A stretch of DNA of 6,257 nucleotides from Actinomycetota bacterium. Lineage in GTDB: Bacteria > Cyanobacteriota > Vampirovibrionia > Obscuribacterales > Obscuribacteraceae. Under the pieces are notes generated by a model that searched no databases, was not told the origin of the DNA, and worked only from the letters and a program-made list of their open reading frames with translations. Location of the stretch: contig CAJCIF010000085.1 in NCBI GenBank assembly GCA_903970355.1, positions 1 to 6,257 on the forward strand, written 5' to 3'. Below are positions 5,851-6,257 of the stretch, piece after piece. The position numbers and the translations under genes are program-made. Numbering within the stretch: position 1 is the stretch's first letter; each line of letters starts with the position of its first letter.

Positions 5851-6257
5851 ATGGTAGCTTCGACTGACTTGGACCTCATGCTAAAACCAGCCGCTCAACA
5901 AATTCGAGAAGATGCCGACAGAAAAGAAAGGCGTCTAAAGGTTGCACTGACAGGCTGTGGCCTCGGCCGTGTCAAGCGCGGCTTTGAAGTTTCCACACGT
6001 CGTTGGTTCGATGTACTGAAAGATCATCCGGATCTTGAAGTGAAACTCTTCGCTGGTGGAAAAGTTGATTCTGCCACGGAAATATTGAACATTCCTCGTG
6101 ATTTTCTTCTTAATACGGTTCTTGCTCCAATTGCTGTTTTGAATAGAAGACGCGTTTGGGAATTTGCCTATGGTGTTGAGCAAGTTACGTTTGCCATCAT
6201 GCTTTATGGTGAACTATGCAAGTTCAAACCAGATGTTGTCTGGACAAAAGAAGCGCC
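5851..6257 (+). CDS. GT-B fold glycosyltransferase, N-terminal part, cut by window edge
   Basis: The frame from ATG 5851 is open for 135 codons to the right edge. After a charged leader of about 29 residues comes a first beta strand and glycine-rich loop, VALTGCGLGRVKRGFEVSTR (31-50), then a helix and LEVKLFAGG (62-70), and near the end KPDVVWTKEA (126-135). This is the pattern of the acceptor-side Rossmann domain of family 4-type glycosyltransferases, which transfer a sugar from a nucleotide-sugar donor to a glycan or lipid acceptor. The donor-binding C-terminal domain, which would show the EX7E motif, lies outside the window, so substrate and exact family are unknown. The start is uncertain: no good Shine-Dalgarno precedes 5851, and an ATG at 5878 with GGA four bases upstream is an alternative. 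The gene is divergent from the Yellow-like gene. Confidence 0.75.
   Translation, partial: MVASTDLDLMLKPAAQQIREDADRKERRLKVALTGCGLGRVKRGFEVSTRRWFDVLKDHPDLEVKLFAGGKVDSATEILNIPRDFLLNTVLAPIAVLNRRRVWEFAYGVEQVTFAIMLYGELCKFKPDVVWTKEA

Overview
This 6.26 kb window looks like ordinary bacterial chromosome. It is densely coded, with moderate GC, short intergenic gaps and recognisable Shine-Dalgarno sites. It holds five complete protein genes, a glycosyltransferase gene cut by the right edge and a doubtful small gene cut by the left edge. I see no RNA genes, CRISPR arrays, insertion sequences or phage genes. The organism cannot be fixed from the sequence. The mix of a Sel1-repeat protein, an AidB-type flavoprotein, an MmyB-like regulator and a bacterial Yellow/MRJP protein would fit an environmental lineage of uncertain affiliation (for example non-photosynthetic cyanobacterial relatives or a proteobacterium), but this is a low-confidence guess.

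Layout from left to right: a possible Cys-motif protein on the minus strand (1-131, partial); a secreted Sel1-repeat protein (238-969, +); an AidB-like acyl-CoA dehydrogenase with a TTG start (1015-2688, +); an ECH1-like dienoyl-CoA isomerase of the crotonase family (2675-3532, -), whose 3' end overlaps the AidB gene by 14 bases; an MmyB-like (MLTR) helix-turn-helix regulator (3642-4511, +), divergent from the isomerase; a secreted Yellow/major-royal-jelly-like protein (4522-5724, -), convergent with the regulator at 10 bases; and the N-terminal part of a GT-B glycosyltransferase (5851 to the end, +), divergent from the Yellow-like gene across a 126-base spacer that carries a 17-base inverted repeat.

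The most coherent functional reading centres on 1015-4511. An acyl-CoA dehydrogenase-fold enzyme and a dienoyl-CoA isomerase sit next to a regulator whose ligand domain belongs to a family for which a fatty-acid ligand has been reported. The regulator shares a 109-base divergent promoter region with the isomerase. This could be a small acyl-CoA module under local control, but it is inference from gene order. The remaining genes (Sel1, Yellow-like, glycosyltransferase) have no evident link to that module. I found no clear evidence of a new multi-gene system; the best leads are the regulator-isomerase pair and the palindrome upstream of the Yellow-like gene.
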